Made by a program: the position numbers and the translations under genes | DNA from: Boesenbergia rotunda | Lineage: Eukaryota; Streptophyta; Magnoliopsida; Zingiberales; Zingiberaceae | Direction: 5' to 3' | NCBI GenBank assembly: GCA_024364735.1 | Contig: JAGFNQ010005392.1 | Coordinates: forward strand, 505,139-569,138 | Length of the DNA stretch: 64,000 bases | Shown: one piece after another, positions 1 through 12,974 of the stretch | Layout: the number at the start of each line of letters is the position of its first letter | How positions within the stretch are numbered: position 1 is the stretch's first letter | Notes under the pieces: model-generated | What the model saw: only the letters and a program-made list of their open reading frames with translations | Database searches by the model: none | Told to the model about the DNA's origin: nothing

Positions 1-1502
1 TCGAAACTCAGACCGGACCTCCTGTCGCCAGAGCTCAGAGATGTGAAACTCGTGCTGCATCGTCAGCTCCAGCTCTGAAACCTTACAGCGGATGTCGGGA
101 TCTGGCTCGTACTCATAGGCAGCTGCTGCGATGGGCGCCTCCTGATGTGCAGCCGGAGCTGTTGGTATATGAACATGTGTGCCTCGAGGAAGCTCGCCTA
201 GACCTCGCCCGTCCTTCCACACAAGACTCTGATCGTCCGGCCCGACAACGATGCCAAATTTGGCAAATGCGCGTCTGCCCAATTGGCAATCCTGTCTAAC
301 CATGGGCACTGTCCTGCCCTTGGTCACATCAACACCAACTGACTGAAGCCAGTCAATGATGACGTGACCGAAAGGCATATAAACAGTGCGGTGGCTGGGC
401 TCTCTATAAGATATGATCGACTGAAAGATGCTCTCCATGATGTCAAAGTCCAAATGGCAGTGCATGCCATAAAGCATCAAACAGTGATACGGACGAATCT
501 CAGTCAAGGTTTTGGAAGTGATCGGCAGAATGCAGTTGGTGATTATCTTGAAAAGAATGTAATCAATAGGAGAAAGTCGAAGGGTCGCAAACATAGGAAA
601 ATCAGGCCCTAACTCATCGAGGCCAGCTGGTTTAGGATGGCCAAAGAAATGCTCGTAAATGCCATCGGGGGTGACGCCTTCAAATGGAGGCAGTAAGGGG
701 TCAGGAAGCTCTGGGTAGATGGAATAGAAATTAGGCGATCGTCGACCGCCAAGATACTCCGCCAAGACATTATAGGAGAAGTCAAGATTCCTCTTGGCTA
801 CCCGAGTAGTGAAATCAAAGCCCCCCTGCGGTCCTTGTTGCAAGTTATTATAGAATTCAGAGACAAGGTCATAGTTGATTGCCCGCTCAAGGGAAAGAAA
901 GAATTCGAGGTTGTAAAAATCAACCACCTCGAGGATAGAGGGGCAATGTTTAGACAGGAAAGGTCTATCAATCGACCTACAAGAAAGAAGCTTGAAAGTT
1001 CGGGTCTGAAATGCTTGCTCAAACGCAATGTTAGGGAATTGAGAACTCGATGAAGGTTGAGGCCTTTGAGAGGGTGCGGATGAAGAAGGGCCTTTTCCCT
1101 TCGGGCTTCCCTCAACTGGTTCTTTTCCCTTGGACGACTTTCTAAAGATTTGAAAAATTGATCATGACAGTTGAATGAATCAATATGAGGTCCACCACAA
1201 AGACATTGATCAAAATCAAGATCACGGCATAATTATGGGATTGATCAGTGAAGTGAATACAAGAGTTTGATCATGTAAGGTAAGATTTGATCAATAATCA
1301 AATGACAGAAAGGTTTGATCAATTTTAGGTCACGGCAACCACGGATTGATAATCATGACAGGATCATAGGATCACGGCATAGGCAAGGTCACGGTAAACA
1401 CCAAAATAAACAACGAAATGAAACATTATGGTTAGAAAAAGAACATGATTTATGGAGTAATCATCAAGTTAAATTGAAAACAAAAGCTCACTTTGGTGCC
1501 AT
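1..1502 (-). CDS. Spliced gene of the 'putative plant transposon protein' type, 3' end beyond window
   Basis: Exon 1 is 1492-1502 (ATG GCA CCA AA), the intron 1142-1491 (donor GTGAGC, acceptor ending TTTAG) and exon 2 1141 to the left edge. The join restores a Lys codon and gives 384 open codons with no stop. Without splicing, the frame closes with TGA codons just upstream of 1141. Residues 5-45 are Lys/Ser/Pro-rich. From about 60 on there is a folded domain with VDFYNLEF (about 77), SEFYNN (about 98), EYLGGRRS, CILPITS (about 207), RPYH (about 220) and HLDFDI. From memory this matches the plant family called 'putative plant transposon protein' (PF20167-like); its biochemical function is unknown. 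It lies downstream of Copia B pol in the same orientation, and no LTR separates them. A related gene at 42535-43762 sits in the same place in Y2. Intact here, broken there. It could also be a captured host gene. Confidence 0.7.
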
Positions 1503-1870
1503 GTTGGTGAACGATTTGCTTGGGAAGAAAACTCAGAGGTTGCACGAGAGGTTCTCAGAGAACTTCCAGAAGTCTTGCGCAAGAAGACAAACCACAGACG
1601 CAGCTGGAGCTCATTTGAAGAAACACACAGTTCCTCCAAGGACTGTGCGCAGCTCGAGCAGGAAGAAGGACCTCAGAGACTTATCGACGCACGGAGAGAG
1701 CTCGTAAACACTTGACCTCCAAGGATCTCACCGAAGGAAGGGCTCGCCGAGCACACGCAGAAGGAATGAGAAAGAAAGAGATCACAAGAACTCACAGGAA
1801 ACAACTCTGTTTGGATTTTGGAAAGGTTGGCTAGGGTTGAGTATGAAGAAAAACTGTGATTAAACTGGTT
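1503..1870 (-). promoter_or_regulatory. 5' leader/promoter region of the spliced gene
   Basis: About 370 bases upstream of the ATG at 1502. Read on the minus strand it is rich in CT, as plant 5' leaders often are, with no long reading frame. I see no clear TATA box; a TTTAATC at about 1860 is the best AT-rich candidate. The assignment rests on position only. Confidence 0.3.
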
Positions 1871-2265
1871 GGTGGACCGATCACCCATCAGAATTTATTG
1901 TGATCGAAAGGATCACCGTTCGATCTGGGAGCGCTCAGACCGATCAGGCTCCATCCTGATCGGTCTGGCTTGGTCTTGATCGGTCGGGTGACCGATCAGG
2001 CAAGCCCCTGATCGATCTGCTGATCGATCAGGAAGTGAACAGTAGGTTCGTGAGATTTTCTGTGACCCTCCTGATCGGTCGGTGGACCGATCACCACAGG
2101 GGGCCAGATCGGTCTGGGGACCGATCCAGGCCAACACAGAAAGTTTTGACAATTTCTCGCGAAATAGCTGGATCGGTCGATTGGACCGATCAGGCCGACT
2201 CCTGATTGGTCTGTGGACCGATCAACCCTATGTCTGATCGGTCTGTGGACCGATCAAGTATTAGA
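1870..2265. repeat. Array of GATCGGT/ACCGATC words
   Basis: About a dozen copies of GATCGGT or its complement ACCGATC in 400 bases, often paired head to head 5-8 bases apart (for example near 2209-2229, gatcggt-ctgtgg-accgatc). The same paired word is in the Copia B 5' LTR (19295-19630). This links this DNA, and the gene to its left, to Copia B. The array lies upstream of the spliced gene. Confidence 0.75.
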
Positions 2266-2810
2266 GATTTTCTGATATGATTCTGCAACTTCAGTTTCAG
2301 ATTCCTGAATGAATTTCGATACGATTTGATGGAAGATTATCGACATTAGAGGGGTTTCCTTGACTATAATTGATCCCTGAACAAGGATGAAAGGTCCTTA
2401 TGGATTTAACAAGTCACTTTACTCTACCCAAGTGGAGTCAAACTCAACCAAGGCATTCAAACAATTTGAACAATCATCCAATGAAAAACAAGTTTGTATC
2501 AAAATAAAGTCTCCAATCAAGTTTCCTTGATTGGAATGTCCAAGTATGATCATGGAGCCAAATACACATATGTTATGCATTGGTTTTCCTCATACTTGGT
2601 CAACTTAATGATTGTTATCTCGTAAACCTAATTTCTCAAGGGATGTATTGACATTTTGAGGAATTAGTTTGATCCTAGCATCTCACCCCATTTCTAGCAA
2701 ACAAAAATATTTTGTTAAACCTTATAGTTTGTGTGAGATGTCCCCAAGTTGTCCAATAATTTTTCCCAACAATTTGAATGATCATGAAGGGTTTTGAATA
2801 CTTTTCAATC
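2266..2810 (-). other. Non-coding stretch 3' of Copia B pol
   Basis: AT-rich, with no convincing coding frame, directly downstream of the RNase H stop codon. Copia A has a comparable stretch of about 960 bases between RNase H and its 3' LTR. I see no polypurine tract or LTR start here, so the Copia B 3' LTR is either left of the window or lost. Confidence 0.4.
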
Positions 2811-4367
2811 CTATGAAGCGCGACACATTCCCAATTCCCTTCGTAAGAAACTAAATTCATTCTCGGGGAGTGGTTTAGTGAAAATGTCCGCTAGGTTCAA
2901 TTTGGACTCTACATGTGAGAGTACAATATCTCCTCTAGCAACATGATCTCTAATGAAGTGGTGACGCACTTCAATGTGCTTGGTTCTAGAATGATGGACT
3001 GGATTCTTGGTTAGGTTTATCGTGCTAATGTTGTCATACAACACTTGCACACCCTTGTAGCTTAATCCATAGTTCTCTAGTGTATGAATTATCCACAATA
3101 ATTGTGATACACTCTCTCCCATGACGATATATTCTGCCTCGGTCGTGGAGAGAGCAACACAATGTTGCTTCCGACTTGACCAACTAACTAATGATGATCC
3201 TAAGAATTGGCAACCCCCACTCGTGCTCTTCCGATCCAACTTGCACCCAGCATAGTCGGAATCAGTGTAGCCAATTAGGTCAAATGATTCGGTACGGGGG
3301 TACCAAAGACCAACTCCAATTGTGCCCTTAAGGTATCTCAAAATTCTCTTAACAGCAATTAAATGAGATTCCTTGGCACATACTTGATACCTAGCGCACA
3401 TACCCACAACAAAAAGTATATCAGGTCGACTAGCTGTGAGGTATAGCAAACTACCTATCATGCTCCGATATTGAGTTAAGTCAACAGGTTTACCACTCTC
3501 ATCATTGTCTAACCTTGTGTTTGTAGCCATAGGAGTGGTTACCTCTTTAGAATCACTCATGTTAAATTTTCGGAGCATCTCTTGAGTGTATTTTGATTGG
3601 TGCACATGGATTCTATCTCGAGTTTGCTTGATTTCGAGTCCAAGGAAGAAAGTCAACTCTCCCACTAGACTCATCTCAAATTCACTCTCCATGTGTCCAA
3701 TAAATTCATTCAAATAGCCCTTATTGTTTGAGCCATAGATTATGTCATCGACATATACTTGGGCTACAAATATATCGTCACCATCTCTCCGTAGAAATAG
3801 TGTAGGGTCTATTTGTCCTCTTACAAAACCTTTTTCAATGAGAAATGTCGACAACCGTTCATACCAAGCTCGGGGTGCTTGTTTAAGGCCGTAGAGCGCC
3901 TTCTTGAGCTTGAACACGTGGTTTGGAAATTCGGTACTCTCAAACCCCGGAGGTTGTTCGACATAGACCTCTTCTCTTATTAAACAATTTAGGAAGGCCG
4001 ATTTGACATTCATTTGATAAAGTTTGAAACCACGATGTGCTGCAAATGCAAGCATCAACCGGATGGACTCTAATCGTGCCACGGGAGCGTAGGTCTCATC
4101 GTAATCAAGGCCTTCAACTTGACTATAGCCCTTGGCTACTAAGCGTGCCTTGTTTCACACGATTTCTCCCTTATGGTTCAATTTATTTTTGAAGACCCAT
4201 TTGGTTCCAATAATGGTGGTCTTCTTAGGTCTAGGGACTAAGTCCCAAACTTGACTTCTTTCTAATTGACCTAGTTCATCTTGCATGACAATGATCCAAT
4301 CAGGATCATTTAATGCTTCGTCAATTTTTCTAGGTTCAATTTAGGAAATTAGGGCAACTTCATTAGC
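2811..4367 (-). pseudogene. Copia B reverse transcriptase and RNase H
   Basis: Contains the whole Copia RT region: the DYDETYAPVARLESIR block, the LYQMNVKSAFLN catalytic block, YGLKQAPRAWYERL, the YVDDI active-site motif and LTASRPDI. RNase H follows, with DRKSTSGG, LSTTEAEY and the end motif LADIFTKPLP. It would copy element RNA into DNA. From 4152 down to the stop at 2811-2813 the frame is open for 446 codons. Upstream, in the same frame, are a TGA (4155-4157, probably a former CGA), a TAA (4341-4343) and a TAG (4368-4370) that separate it from integrase. It cannot make a full polyprotein. Confidence 0.9.
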
Positions 4368-5370
4368 CTAATTCCTAAAGAATGATCTAGTCCTAACCCC
4401 ATGATGGATGTCTCCAACAATTTGGTCTTGGGGATGACTAGATGCTAACCTAGTTTGCCTTGGTGTTGGTGGTGCTTCTTGGATGGTGTCACTAGACACA
4501 AGCTCAGCCTCAGGGTCCGGCTGATCTATGAGTTGTCTAGGCTCACCGTCATCAGATTCATCACCATCTACAACACTTGGACTTCCATCCAAACCTAGTT
4601 GCCTAAGTTCGAATTGAACTCCTTCAACATCTTCTGATTGATCATTTGCTTTTGGGATTTCCTCAAAAACAACATCAGAAGACTCTTCAACCAATTTAGA
4701 TCTCTTGTTATAGACCCGGTAAGCTTTGCTAACGAGGGAGTACCCGACCAGTATCCCTTCATCAGCTTTCGCCATGAACTTTCCAAGGTGGTCCTTGGTG
4801 TTTAGAATAAACATCATACACCCAAACACCCTAAGATGTTTAACTGTAGGTGGTTTACCAAACCAAAGTTCATGAGGAATCTTCCCTAGAAATCTATGTA
4901 TTAGGACTCGATTTTGCACGTAGCAAGCTATGTTTATAGCTTCAGCCCATAAATAACCCGGTAAGGAGTATTCATTAAGCATGCTTCGAGCAGCCTCTTG
5001 TAAAACCCGGTTCTTCCTCTCTACAACACCATTTTGTTGTGGTGTTCTAGGAGTGAAGAACTCGTGTCTATACCCTCTCTTTTGACAAAACTCTAAAAAT
5101 CTTTGATTTTGAAATTCACCTCCATGATCATTTCTTATTGTTTTAATTGTTGATGATTTTTCATTTTCAACCCTTCTACAAAATGAAATAAAAACATCTA
5201 AGGTTTGATCCTTATATTTTAGAAAATAAGTCCATGTATATCTAGTAAAATCATCAATAATCACAAAATAATATCTACTACCATTCAATGATATAATAGT
5301 GTTACAATCAAACAAGTCCATGTGAAGTAAATCTAAAGCGGTAGAAGTACTTACAGTGCTTTTTACATTT
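4368..5370 (-). pseudogene. Copia B integrase
   Basis: Integrase core: LLHMDLFDCN with the first catalytic Asp, FVIIDDFTRYTW, IRNDHGGEF with the second Asp, and TPQQNGVVERKNR with the catalytic Glu. A C-terminal part follows, with HLRVFGCMMF and the acidic linker before RT. It would insert the DNA copy into the genome. The frame is open for about 330 codons but is one base out of phase with the protease segment upstream; the frameshift is at about 5340-5375. Confidence 0.88.
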
Positions 5371-5937
5371 ATGTGCAGATTTTGTTTGCTTACCCATTTG
5401 ACATGCATCACAAAGTTTGTCCTTTTCATACTTAATGCTTGGTAAGCCACGAACTAGTCCCTTGTTGGCCAATTTCCGGATATTCTTCATGTTCACGTGT
5501 GCTAGTCTCCGGTGCCAAAAGGTGGACTCATCTTCTCTTGACATGAAATATTTAACAAAAGTATTAGTAGCACTTTTAAAGGAAACTTGGTAAAAGTTAT
5601 CTACTCTTGTGCCTACTAGTACCATGTCAAAGGTGTCATGTTGTCTAACTAGACATTGACTTGACTGAAAATCAATTGTGTAACCCTCATCACACAATTG
5701 ACTGACACATAGGAGATTAAATGTCATTCCCTTGACTAGAAGGACATTCTTAATCCTAAGACATTCGGATATTTGAATGTCTCCTATCTCTATAATCTTA
5801 AGACTACCATTGTTACCAAAGGAAACATTACCTCTACTTTTTCTTTGAAGGGTAGTGAATAAGGATCTATCACCGGTCATATGTTTGGAGCACCCACTAT
5901 CAACGAACCAAGTTGATAGATGCTCCCCCTCAATCAT
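5308..5937 (-). pseudogene. Copia B protease and GAG-pre-integrase region
   Basis: Starts with STWFVDSGCSKHMTG, where D-S-G is the active site of the Copia aspartic protease. Next comes the HHCC zinc-binding pre-integrase segment, with FWHRRLAHVN and CDACQMGK. It would cut the polyprotein and start the integrase. A TAG (5941-5943) separates it from gag in the same frame, and a one-base frameshift separates it from the integrase core, so the two segments overlap. Confidence 0.88.
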
Positions 5938-5940
5938 GAC

Positions 5941-7551
5941 CTACACAATACGAAAGATAGAAGATTTAGGTACCCAAATCTTGGGACCTAAAGCACCTAC
6001 TATGCAAGACTTAGACACCCATGCCTTGACCACTTTCCTTTGAACCCTAGGAGTCTTAAGTGGTCTAACATCAGTCCTAGATATTAAGGAAACAAATGAT
6101 GGATCTTTAGGTCGGTAACCAATATCGGCCTTGTTGTAAACCGCCCTTTGTGCATTCAAAATCATATCTAACGTCTTTGAGCTAGTTGAGAACTTCTCAA
6201 GAACATTCTTGAGTCTCTCAACCTCACTCTTCAATGATTTATTTTCATCTTCTAACATTTCTACATGCAAATCATCAACATCCTCATCCCTAGAGGATTT
6301 CAATTGTTCAACTTCTACATTCAATGATTTAACCTTATTTTTTGATTTCTTCAACAATTCGGTTAAGCATGCAATGGTTCTATAACATTTATCCAATTCG
6401 GGAGAGATTACCTCTTCATCATCCGAAGATGATGAAGTCGCGTTTGATGAGTCCATGGATTCATCACTGCTCTCTTGATCTTCCATGGCCATGAGTGCTA
6501 CATGGCGTGTACTCTTCTCCTCCTTCTCTTCTTCGGATGAACTAGAGGATGATTCATCCCATGTGGCCTTCAAGGCCTTCTTCTTTTTCTTTGATTTCTC
6601 CTCTTTCTTCTTAAGTTTTGGGCAGTCCTTCTTGAAGTGCCCTTTCTTGCTACACTCATAACAAGTAACATTAGACTTATCAAACTTAACTTCACTAGGG
6701 TTACCTTTACCCTTGAAGCGCCGGCTATTTCTCATCATTCTTCTAACAAAGTTGGCCATCTCGGAGGAAGAAGATCCGCTGCCATCCTCCTCGGACTTAG
6801 ACTCGGATTCGGATGAAGATGAAGATGAAGAGACCTCCTTCTCCTTCTTCTTCTCCTTCTTCCTCTCCTTCTTCTTAGTCTTTTCCCTTGCCACAAGAGC
6901 AATCCCCTACTCCTTGGGGCCTTTGTTAGCCATCTCATGTAGCTCCATTTCACAAAATAAGTCATCTAATTTTACAATTGATAAATCCTTAGAAACCTTG
7001 TAGGCATCAACCATGGATGACCACAAGACATTCCTTGGAAAAGCTTTTAACACATACCTCACAAGGTCGCGGTTCTCGACCTTTTCGTCAATGGAATGGA
7101 GACCGTTCAATACCTCTTTGAATCTACTATAAAGTTCGCTCACCGTTTCACTCTCCTTCATGGAGAGGTTTTGTAGTTGATTGAGGAACAAGTCCCTCTT
7201 GGCTATTCTTGAGTCTCGGGTACCCTCATGAAGCTCGATGAGCTTATTCCACAAATCCTTTGCGCTTGTAAAGGGACCAACCTTGATTAGTTGATCCTTG
7301 TTCATTCCACATTGCAAAGTTAACACCGCCTTCGCATCGGCTTCACCTTTACCGATTTACTCAGTCGACCATCATGAAGACTCCAATTCTTTTCCCTCCG
7401 CGTATCTTGGAGGAATGAAGCCCTCCTTCACGGAGAACCACATTCCAATGTCGGTTTTGAGGTAGTACTCCATGCGAGACCTCCAATATTGAAAATCGGA
7501 TCCGTCGAAGAAGGGTGGTCGGGTGGTGCTAAATCCTTCACTCAACGCCAT
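5941..7551 (-). pseudogene. Copia B gag
   Basis: The likely start is ATG 7551, giving MALSEGFSTTRPPFFDG, the usual beginning of Copia gag with its (S/T)RPPxFxG motif. A UBN2/DUF4219-like core follows (LWNKLIELHEG, LVRYVLKAFPRN), then one zinc knuckle C-x2-C-x4-H-x4-C (CYECSKKGHFKKDC), Lys- and Ser/Glu-rich stretches and a coiled coil (LKSEVERLKNVLEKF). It would form the particle that packages element RNA. Stops in the same frame are TGA 7372-7374, TAA 7357-7359 and TAG 6907-6909. Confidence 0.88.
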
Positions 7552-7592
7552 TGTTGACTCTCGGATGTTAAGCCGCTTGAACAGAGCCCCAA

Positions 7593-7606
7593 GCTCTGAT
7601 ACCACT
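7593..7606 (-). promoter_or_regulatory. Copia B primer-binding site
   Basis: On the minus strand this reads TGGTATCAGAGC. It is complementary to the 3' part of initiator-Met tRNA, the usual Copia primer, and directly abuts the LTR end at 7607. It fixes the element's orientation. Confidence 0.85.
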
Positions 7607-7828
7607 TGTTGGAACTTGGATGACTAGAGAGGGGGGATGAATATAGCCAGACACAAAAATCGCTTTCACTTAACAGATTTCTGCACTTCAAGGGTTAGTA
7701 GCACAGCGGAAGCAAAAACAAAGTATAACTGCAGAAATGAAAAGAAAACCAAAAACGCTAACAAGGATCGTTTACAAGGTTCGGGGATAACTTCCCCTAC
7801 TCCTTGGCATGCCCGTGAGGTGGGCGAT
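7607..7828 (-). mobile_element. Copia B 5' LTR, distal (U5) part
   Basis: Begins on the plus strand with TGTTGGAAC next to the primer site. It is cut at 7828 by Gypsy-1, whose target duplication gcgat is 7824-7828. The rest of the LTR resumes at 18516. Confidence 0.85.
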
Positions 7829-10539
7829 TGATGGACCCGCTAACTAGGTGTCACGAATGTGAGTCTCAAAATTTAGATATGTGTAAAGCTGGAAACCCTT
7901 TTTGCTATCAAAGAATGAGAACGTAGTAAAGGGGCCACAGGTCGTATTTTTCCTAGGGCTAGTTGAGGTTGTTTGATTCTAGCTCGAGTTTATGTGTCGT
8001 TGATATTTTTGGGTTTCAAATAAAATCTGGGTTTGGTTTCAATTAGAAATGAAATCGCAATATAAAATAAGGAACTTAACCATGGAACTTAACCCAAGTA
8101 ATTCAACCAATGAACTCAAACAAATGGGCAATTAAATCAATTGATGCAACTTTGCAAAATTCAGGAAATCAGACTTAACCCAACTGCAAGAGTACACTAC
8201 AATTAGTTTGGAACTTCAGAGGTTATCACTCAAATCCGAAACATTCACGTGATACAAAAAGCATGCAACTAACACTTGATGCGTAAGAGAGATGCTTATG
8301 TGCCAAAAGCTAATAGTGAAGTGCAAAACTAAATGCAGAACTTTAAACTGACCATTCCAAAGTGAAACTCATCAATTACTTGGAAATCAAGCTCATAGTG
8401 AAGTACTATGCATGAGAAAAGGAAGAAATTCAGAATTGAATGTAGCAAATCAAAAATGGACTTAGTGCATAATTCGAATGCAAGAATTCAGAACATGAAG
8501 CAAAGATGAGGCTACGGTTCAGAAACAGACCAAATGCAAATTAAACTGAATTCGAGCACAACAATTCACTAAAAGATAGATTGCATCCTGATACAAATCA
8601 TTGCTGACACTTACCTTGATACAACGTGTAGAAAATTCAGCAACTTGGCAAGCAGACAAGGGAAACTGAATGTGTCGAGTATGATACTAATGCGGGACTC
8701 TTATCTAATACTTAAGACTTGAAACTGATCGATGCAGCATTAGAAAGCACAGCTATAAATTAGATGATGTGCAGGGATGAGCAAATAAACTCGGAACTAG
8801 AAAACCAGTCAATTCTGACGCAACTGGATGCGGAAATGATGCTCAAGAATTTAGAAATTCAGCAACAAATGAAATGCAAGAACAAACAAATCAAACTCAG
8901 ATTCAAAGAAACAATTTAATGTTTTAGAAAAGCTTCCGAAAAGCTAATGTTCATTCACGCACAATTCAGAAACATGTCAACCAATACTTGCAAAAGTAAA
9001 ACTGAATCTGTAGAAAATATGATCTGACACACATAAGCTAAAACCCACTGCAGTAATGAACTAAATTCAGAAATGATCAATTCGCGAAGAAAGCTGGGAC
9101 TGAATACATTAACTCACTAAAATTTATCTCTAACTTCAGGAATTTAAACTAGGCACAACTAAGTTTGAGGTAAACTGAAAGAAAATTCAAAAACTAGATT
9201 GATACGCAATGCATAAAACAGGGATATAAACTGATGCGCAAGAATGAAATTGCAAAGCAACTGAAATTAAGTGAAGTATTAACTAAACAAGCTAGCTAAC
9301 TAATGAAAGTACAGATTCGAACCACTAATTAAAGCATAATCAATCCAGAACCAAAACTAAGGCAACTGATATAGAAATTTAGACATGAAACGAACTGCAG
9401 AAATGAAATTACAGCTAATAAATTGAAAAACACTAAGTAAACTAAACCTCAATTCCTCCCTTAGTTCAAGAACTCCTTGCTCGTCACACAAGGGCGAGCC
9501 TCGAACCCCTAAGCTTAATAAATCTCTGAAAAATGTGTCACCATGACTGACTCAAACCCAAACTCTACTCCAAGCTGAATTTCCCATCCAATCTCCTCGA
9601 TCTTGATATGTTGGATTGCGATGATGGCGTGGAAATGATCTGAGCACTCCAAAGAACCCCTCCGGATAGCTCAGATGGATGAAGGATGGAACAAAACCGA
9701 GATCCGATCAATGAAGGGCAGAGCTGACGAAACCCTCAATCAACTCTGTTCTTGGGTGAATTTGAGCTTGAGACTTCACGAAAACTTCCTCCCGAAGATC
9801 TATGACTTGATCCAATGAAGAAATTGAGTGGTCGCGCCCACGGATTGAAGAAAACTGAAGAAAACTCGAAGAACTGCTGAAGAAGATGAAGGTTGCGGCG
9901 AAGACGCGACACTGTGCAATGGGGAGAAACTTTTGATTAAATACTTTGAAATGAACAGCCCAGATTTTTCATGTCAAATCCAACGATTGATCTTTGTCCG
10001 ATCTGAACCAAACTTTGATGATGTTGATCAAGGGTCAGGATCTGCCTCTCAGTAGCTTGGATCCACCAGATTTGTAACGGATGGCCCAGATCAACTTGAT
10101 CTTTAAATGGACAGTCTAGAGCCCTCTGAGCTTGATACAACGGTTGGATGATCTCTGATTTTGATGAAAATCTCAGATCATGACCTGAGTGCTTGATCAG
10201 CCTTAACCCTAGCTTGGATTAACTCAGAAGTTCCAGATGGATCAGATCTAGCCATTTCCGAATCGGACGACCCAGATTAATCTGAAGCTTGATCACTCGA
10301 TCCGGGTCCCCTTTCGACTCAAGTTTAACCCAGCATACCCTAGGTCCATGATCCTTCCATGCCTACAAAAATAAATCAAAAATTTAGTGGCAAAATAATT
10401 CAAATGTGTAAAGATTTGCAATTAAGTCCAAAATAAAAGTAAGTCCTAGAACCTAGGGTAAATTCACAATTAAGCAAGAAAAATATGGGTCAAACATGGA
10501 TTTTGGCATATGAAATAACCAATAAAATAGCACTTATCA
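7829..10539 (-). mobile_element. Gypsy-1 3' LTR
   Basis: A 2.7 kb direct repeat of 15807-18515. It starts tgatggacccgc and ends cacttatca on the plus strand. Only scattered single-base differences separate the two copies by eye, suggesting a recent insertion. It has no coding frame of note. Confidence 0.92.
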
Positions 10540-10556
10540 ACTCCCCCACACTTAAG
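10540..10556 (-). promoter_or_regulatory. Gypsy-1 polypurine tract
   Basis: On the minus strand TAAGTGTGGGGGAGT directly precedes the LTR start TGATAAG. This is the usual primer for second-strand DNA. The same tract precedes the LTR starts in Gypsy-2 (36976-36989 and about 39679-39692). Confidence 0.85.
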
Positions 10557-12974
10557 CTTGAGCGTCTCGCGAAACTACTAAATATGTATCTCTTAGACTT
10601 TTTTTCAAGCATAATTAGAAGCAAATGAAAAGAAATTACCTAAGGTTGTCAATTCTCAAAAATCTAAGCTCTATGGATTAGTATCTCGTCCTTAAATCAA
10701 CAACTTAGCCTTTTCATCCTTCATGATTCATTGAGATGAATTTAACTCACTAGCCTTTCAAGGAAAATTTTTGGTGGCTCTCTTCTTGGGTTCTAAATTC
10801 ATGATGAAAGTGGAGCTCACTCAAACACACTTACTTTTTGCACTACCATAGGCTTGCTTGTTATCTACTCTCCACCAATATTCATGATTAGGATCCACAT
10901 CTACAAAACAAGTGAAAGACATAGAAAATGGTAAGAATTGGAGTAAAAGTTAAGAAAATAGAGAATTGATGAAGTGGGAGACTTGGTTGCTCAAAAATGT
11001 TTCCAATGTACTTTGCTTCTCTTTACAGTCCTCTAGTGATATAAAAAGTGTGGTGAAGTCAAACTTGAACAATGCCTTTGATTTGGATGAAGAAAACCCT
11101 ATTGGTCTCAATGTGCCAATTTTTCCTTTTGTGTGCCACTTGTTTCCTTTTCCTCTTTTCATCGTATTTTTTTCTCTTCTTTCTTTCTCTCTGGAAAAGT
11201 CAGAATGTTAGTGATTCAAAGCTTGGATTTGGATGAGATTAACTCCACTGAATTCAGGGTGCCGAAACTTCAATTGTCTGCGCCAACATTGTTTCTTCTC
11301 TCTTTTTTTTCAAACTGTTTTCTCTCTTTTTTTTCTGCTCATCCAATCTTCTAATGGAGCATTTCAGATCAGGTTTATATCAGAGAACTTAAGACATCAA
11401 GTAACTTTGATGTTCCACATACAATCCTCACTAAACAACTCTTGCAACTCACTCTTGATACATACTCTTCTCTAGTTGGCACACTTCTATCACTTCTTTC
11501 TCTTTTTTTTCTCTCTGTTCCAGATCCCAGCTCACGGCAGATTCATTTCACTTCTCTGATCTCTTAATCTTCAGTTAGCATCTAGGAGTAGTTTAGCACT
11601 TAAAGTATTCCACTCAAAAAATTTCTGTTCAGCAGGTTTAACTTCAGCCACTGCACTGCAATTGCTTTTCGGCTCTGATCAGAATTTCTAGCATCCAAAT
11701 TTCTTCCTGGTTTGGTTAGTATTGTGTGTACTCAATACGCTTTGATGCATTTCCGAACTTTATTCCCTGATTCATAGCCTAGGAAAATCAAATTCAATTC
11801 AAGTTGATACACAACTTGTGCAGAAACTGCTTTTATGGAACACAACCTTAGTCCTAGCATTCCACTGATTTTTTTTCTGTTCTGTCCCGACATGGAGAAT
11901 AGGCTGTCAACTTATTCAATTGTGCCCGATTTGCAGCTTCAAGAAGTACTAAGTTCCAATCAAACTGTCAATTCTCCCAAGATCCACAATTTTCAGATAT
12001 GGAAGCTTCTCTTCCATTGAATGTGCTTGAGAGTTTGCTTCCCTCACTGTTTGTTCAATGCCCTGTTTTTGTTTTCATCTCCATCCAGAATTCGTGTGCA
12101 GCTGCAGTCAAGACATTCTGACCAAAACATGCTTCACAAATTTTTTTTTTCACTTTGACACATAATTCTTCTCATTTGCGTGCCACTTTGACTTGGCACA
12201 TATTTTTTTCTGCTCTTCAACCGAAATTAACTTGGCACACAATTTCTTGGATCTTCAAATTATAATAAGGAATCTAGATCTCCAATTGCTTCCATCCTTA
12301 ACCACTTCTTCTTGCTCATTTTTGACACCAAACTCAACTCAACTTGGCACATGTAATTGCAAAAAAAAAAATTTCTTGACATGAAATGCCTCTTTGATAC
12401 CAAATATTTCCAAAACACTAGTCACTCCCCCACACTTAATCCTTTGTCCGCCTCGGGCAAAGTAGCATCAAGAAACATCCCAAACAAACAAGTCCATAGA
12501 AAAGTGTGGTTAAGAGTAGGAAATAAGGAAAGAAAAATAGAATAAACATGATTATTGATGAAAATTGATATGGGAAGGTAAACAAATTGATTAGCCTCTA
12601 TAGATATGATCCAATCATTGAAATATGGTTTTGAAAGAACCTAAGCAAGGTCTAGAGTACAATCACATATGTGTATCACGAAAATAAGGCTAATTCTCAC
12701 TAGGCACAAATAATCCATCTCAAATCATCAATTAAGAATCTAAAGCCAAGTAGTACTCAAGCATCCCAGAATTCATCCATTAGCTCAAACCTTAAGTTTT
12801 AACAACCAAATTTAATTTATTTTCAAGAGACTCTAAAATGACATGAAGATAACCTAGAGAGATACATTTATTCCTAGTCATGCACGAAACAAATGTCCAA
12901 GAAAACTAACATGGTATCTACAATGACTCTTATTCATTCTACTCTACTCACGCATTTATTAGCAAGGACTCAAT
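10557..12974 (-). other. Gypsy-1 non-coding 3' internal region
   Basis: About 2.4 kb with no sustained reading frame on either strand. It is AT-rich with pyrimidine runs and several TTGGCACA/TGTGCCAA motifs around 12180-12360. The same region is found, diverged, in Gypsy-2 at 34292-36975, so it is a regular part of the family. Confidence 0.6.

Noticed and set aside
798..1115. 105-codon minus-strand frame overlapping the spliced gene
   Set aside because: The other minus frame is open across the whole region, spliced in frame and matches a protein family; this one does not.
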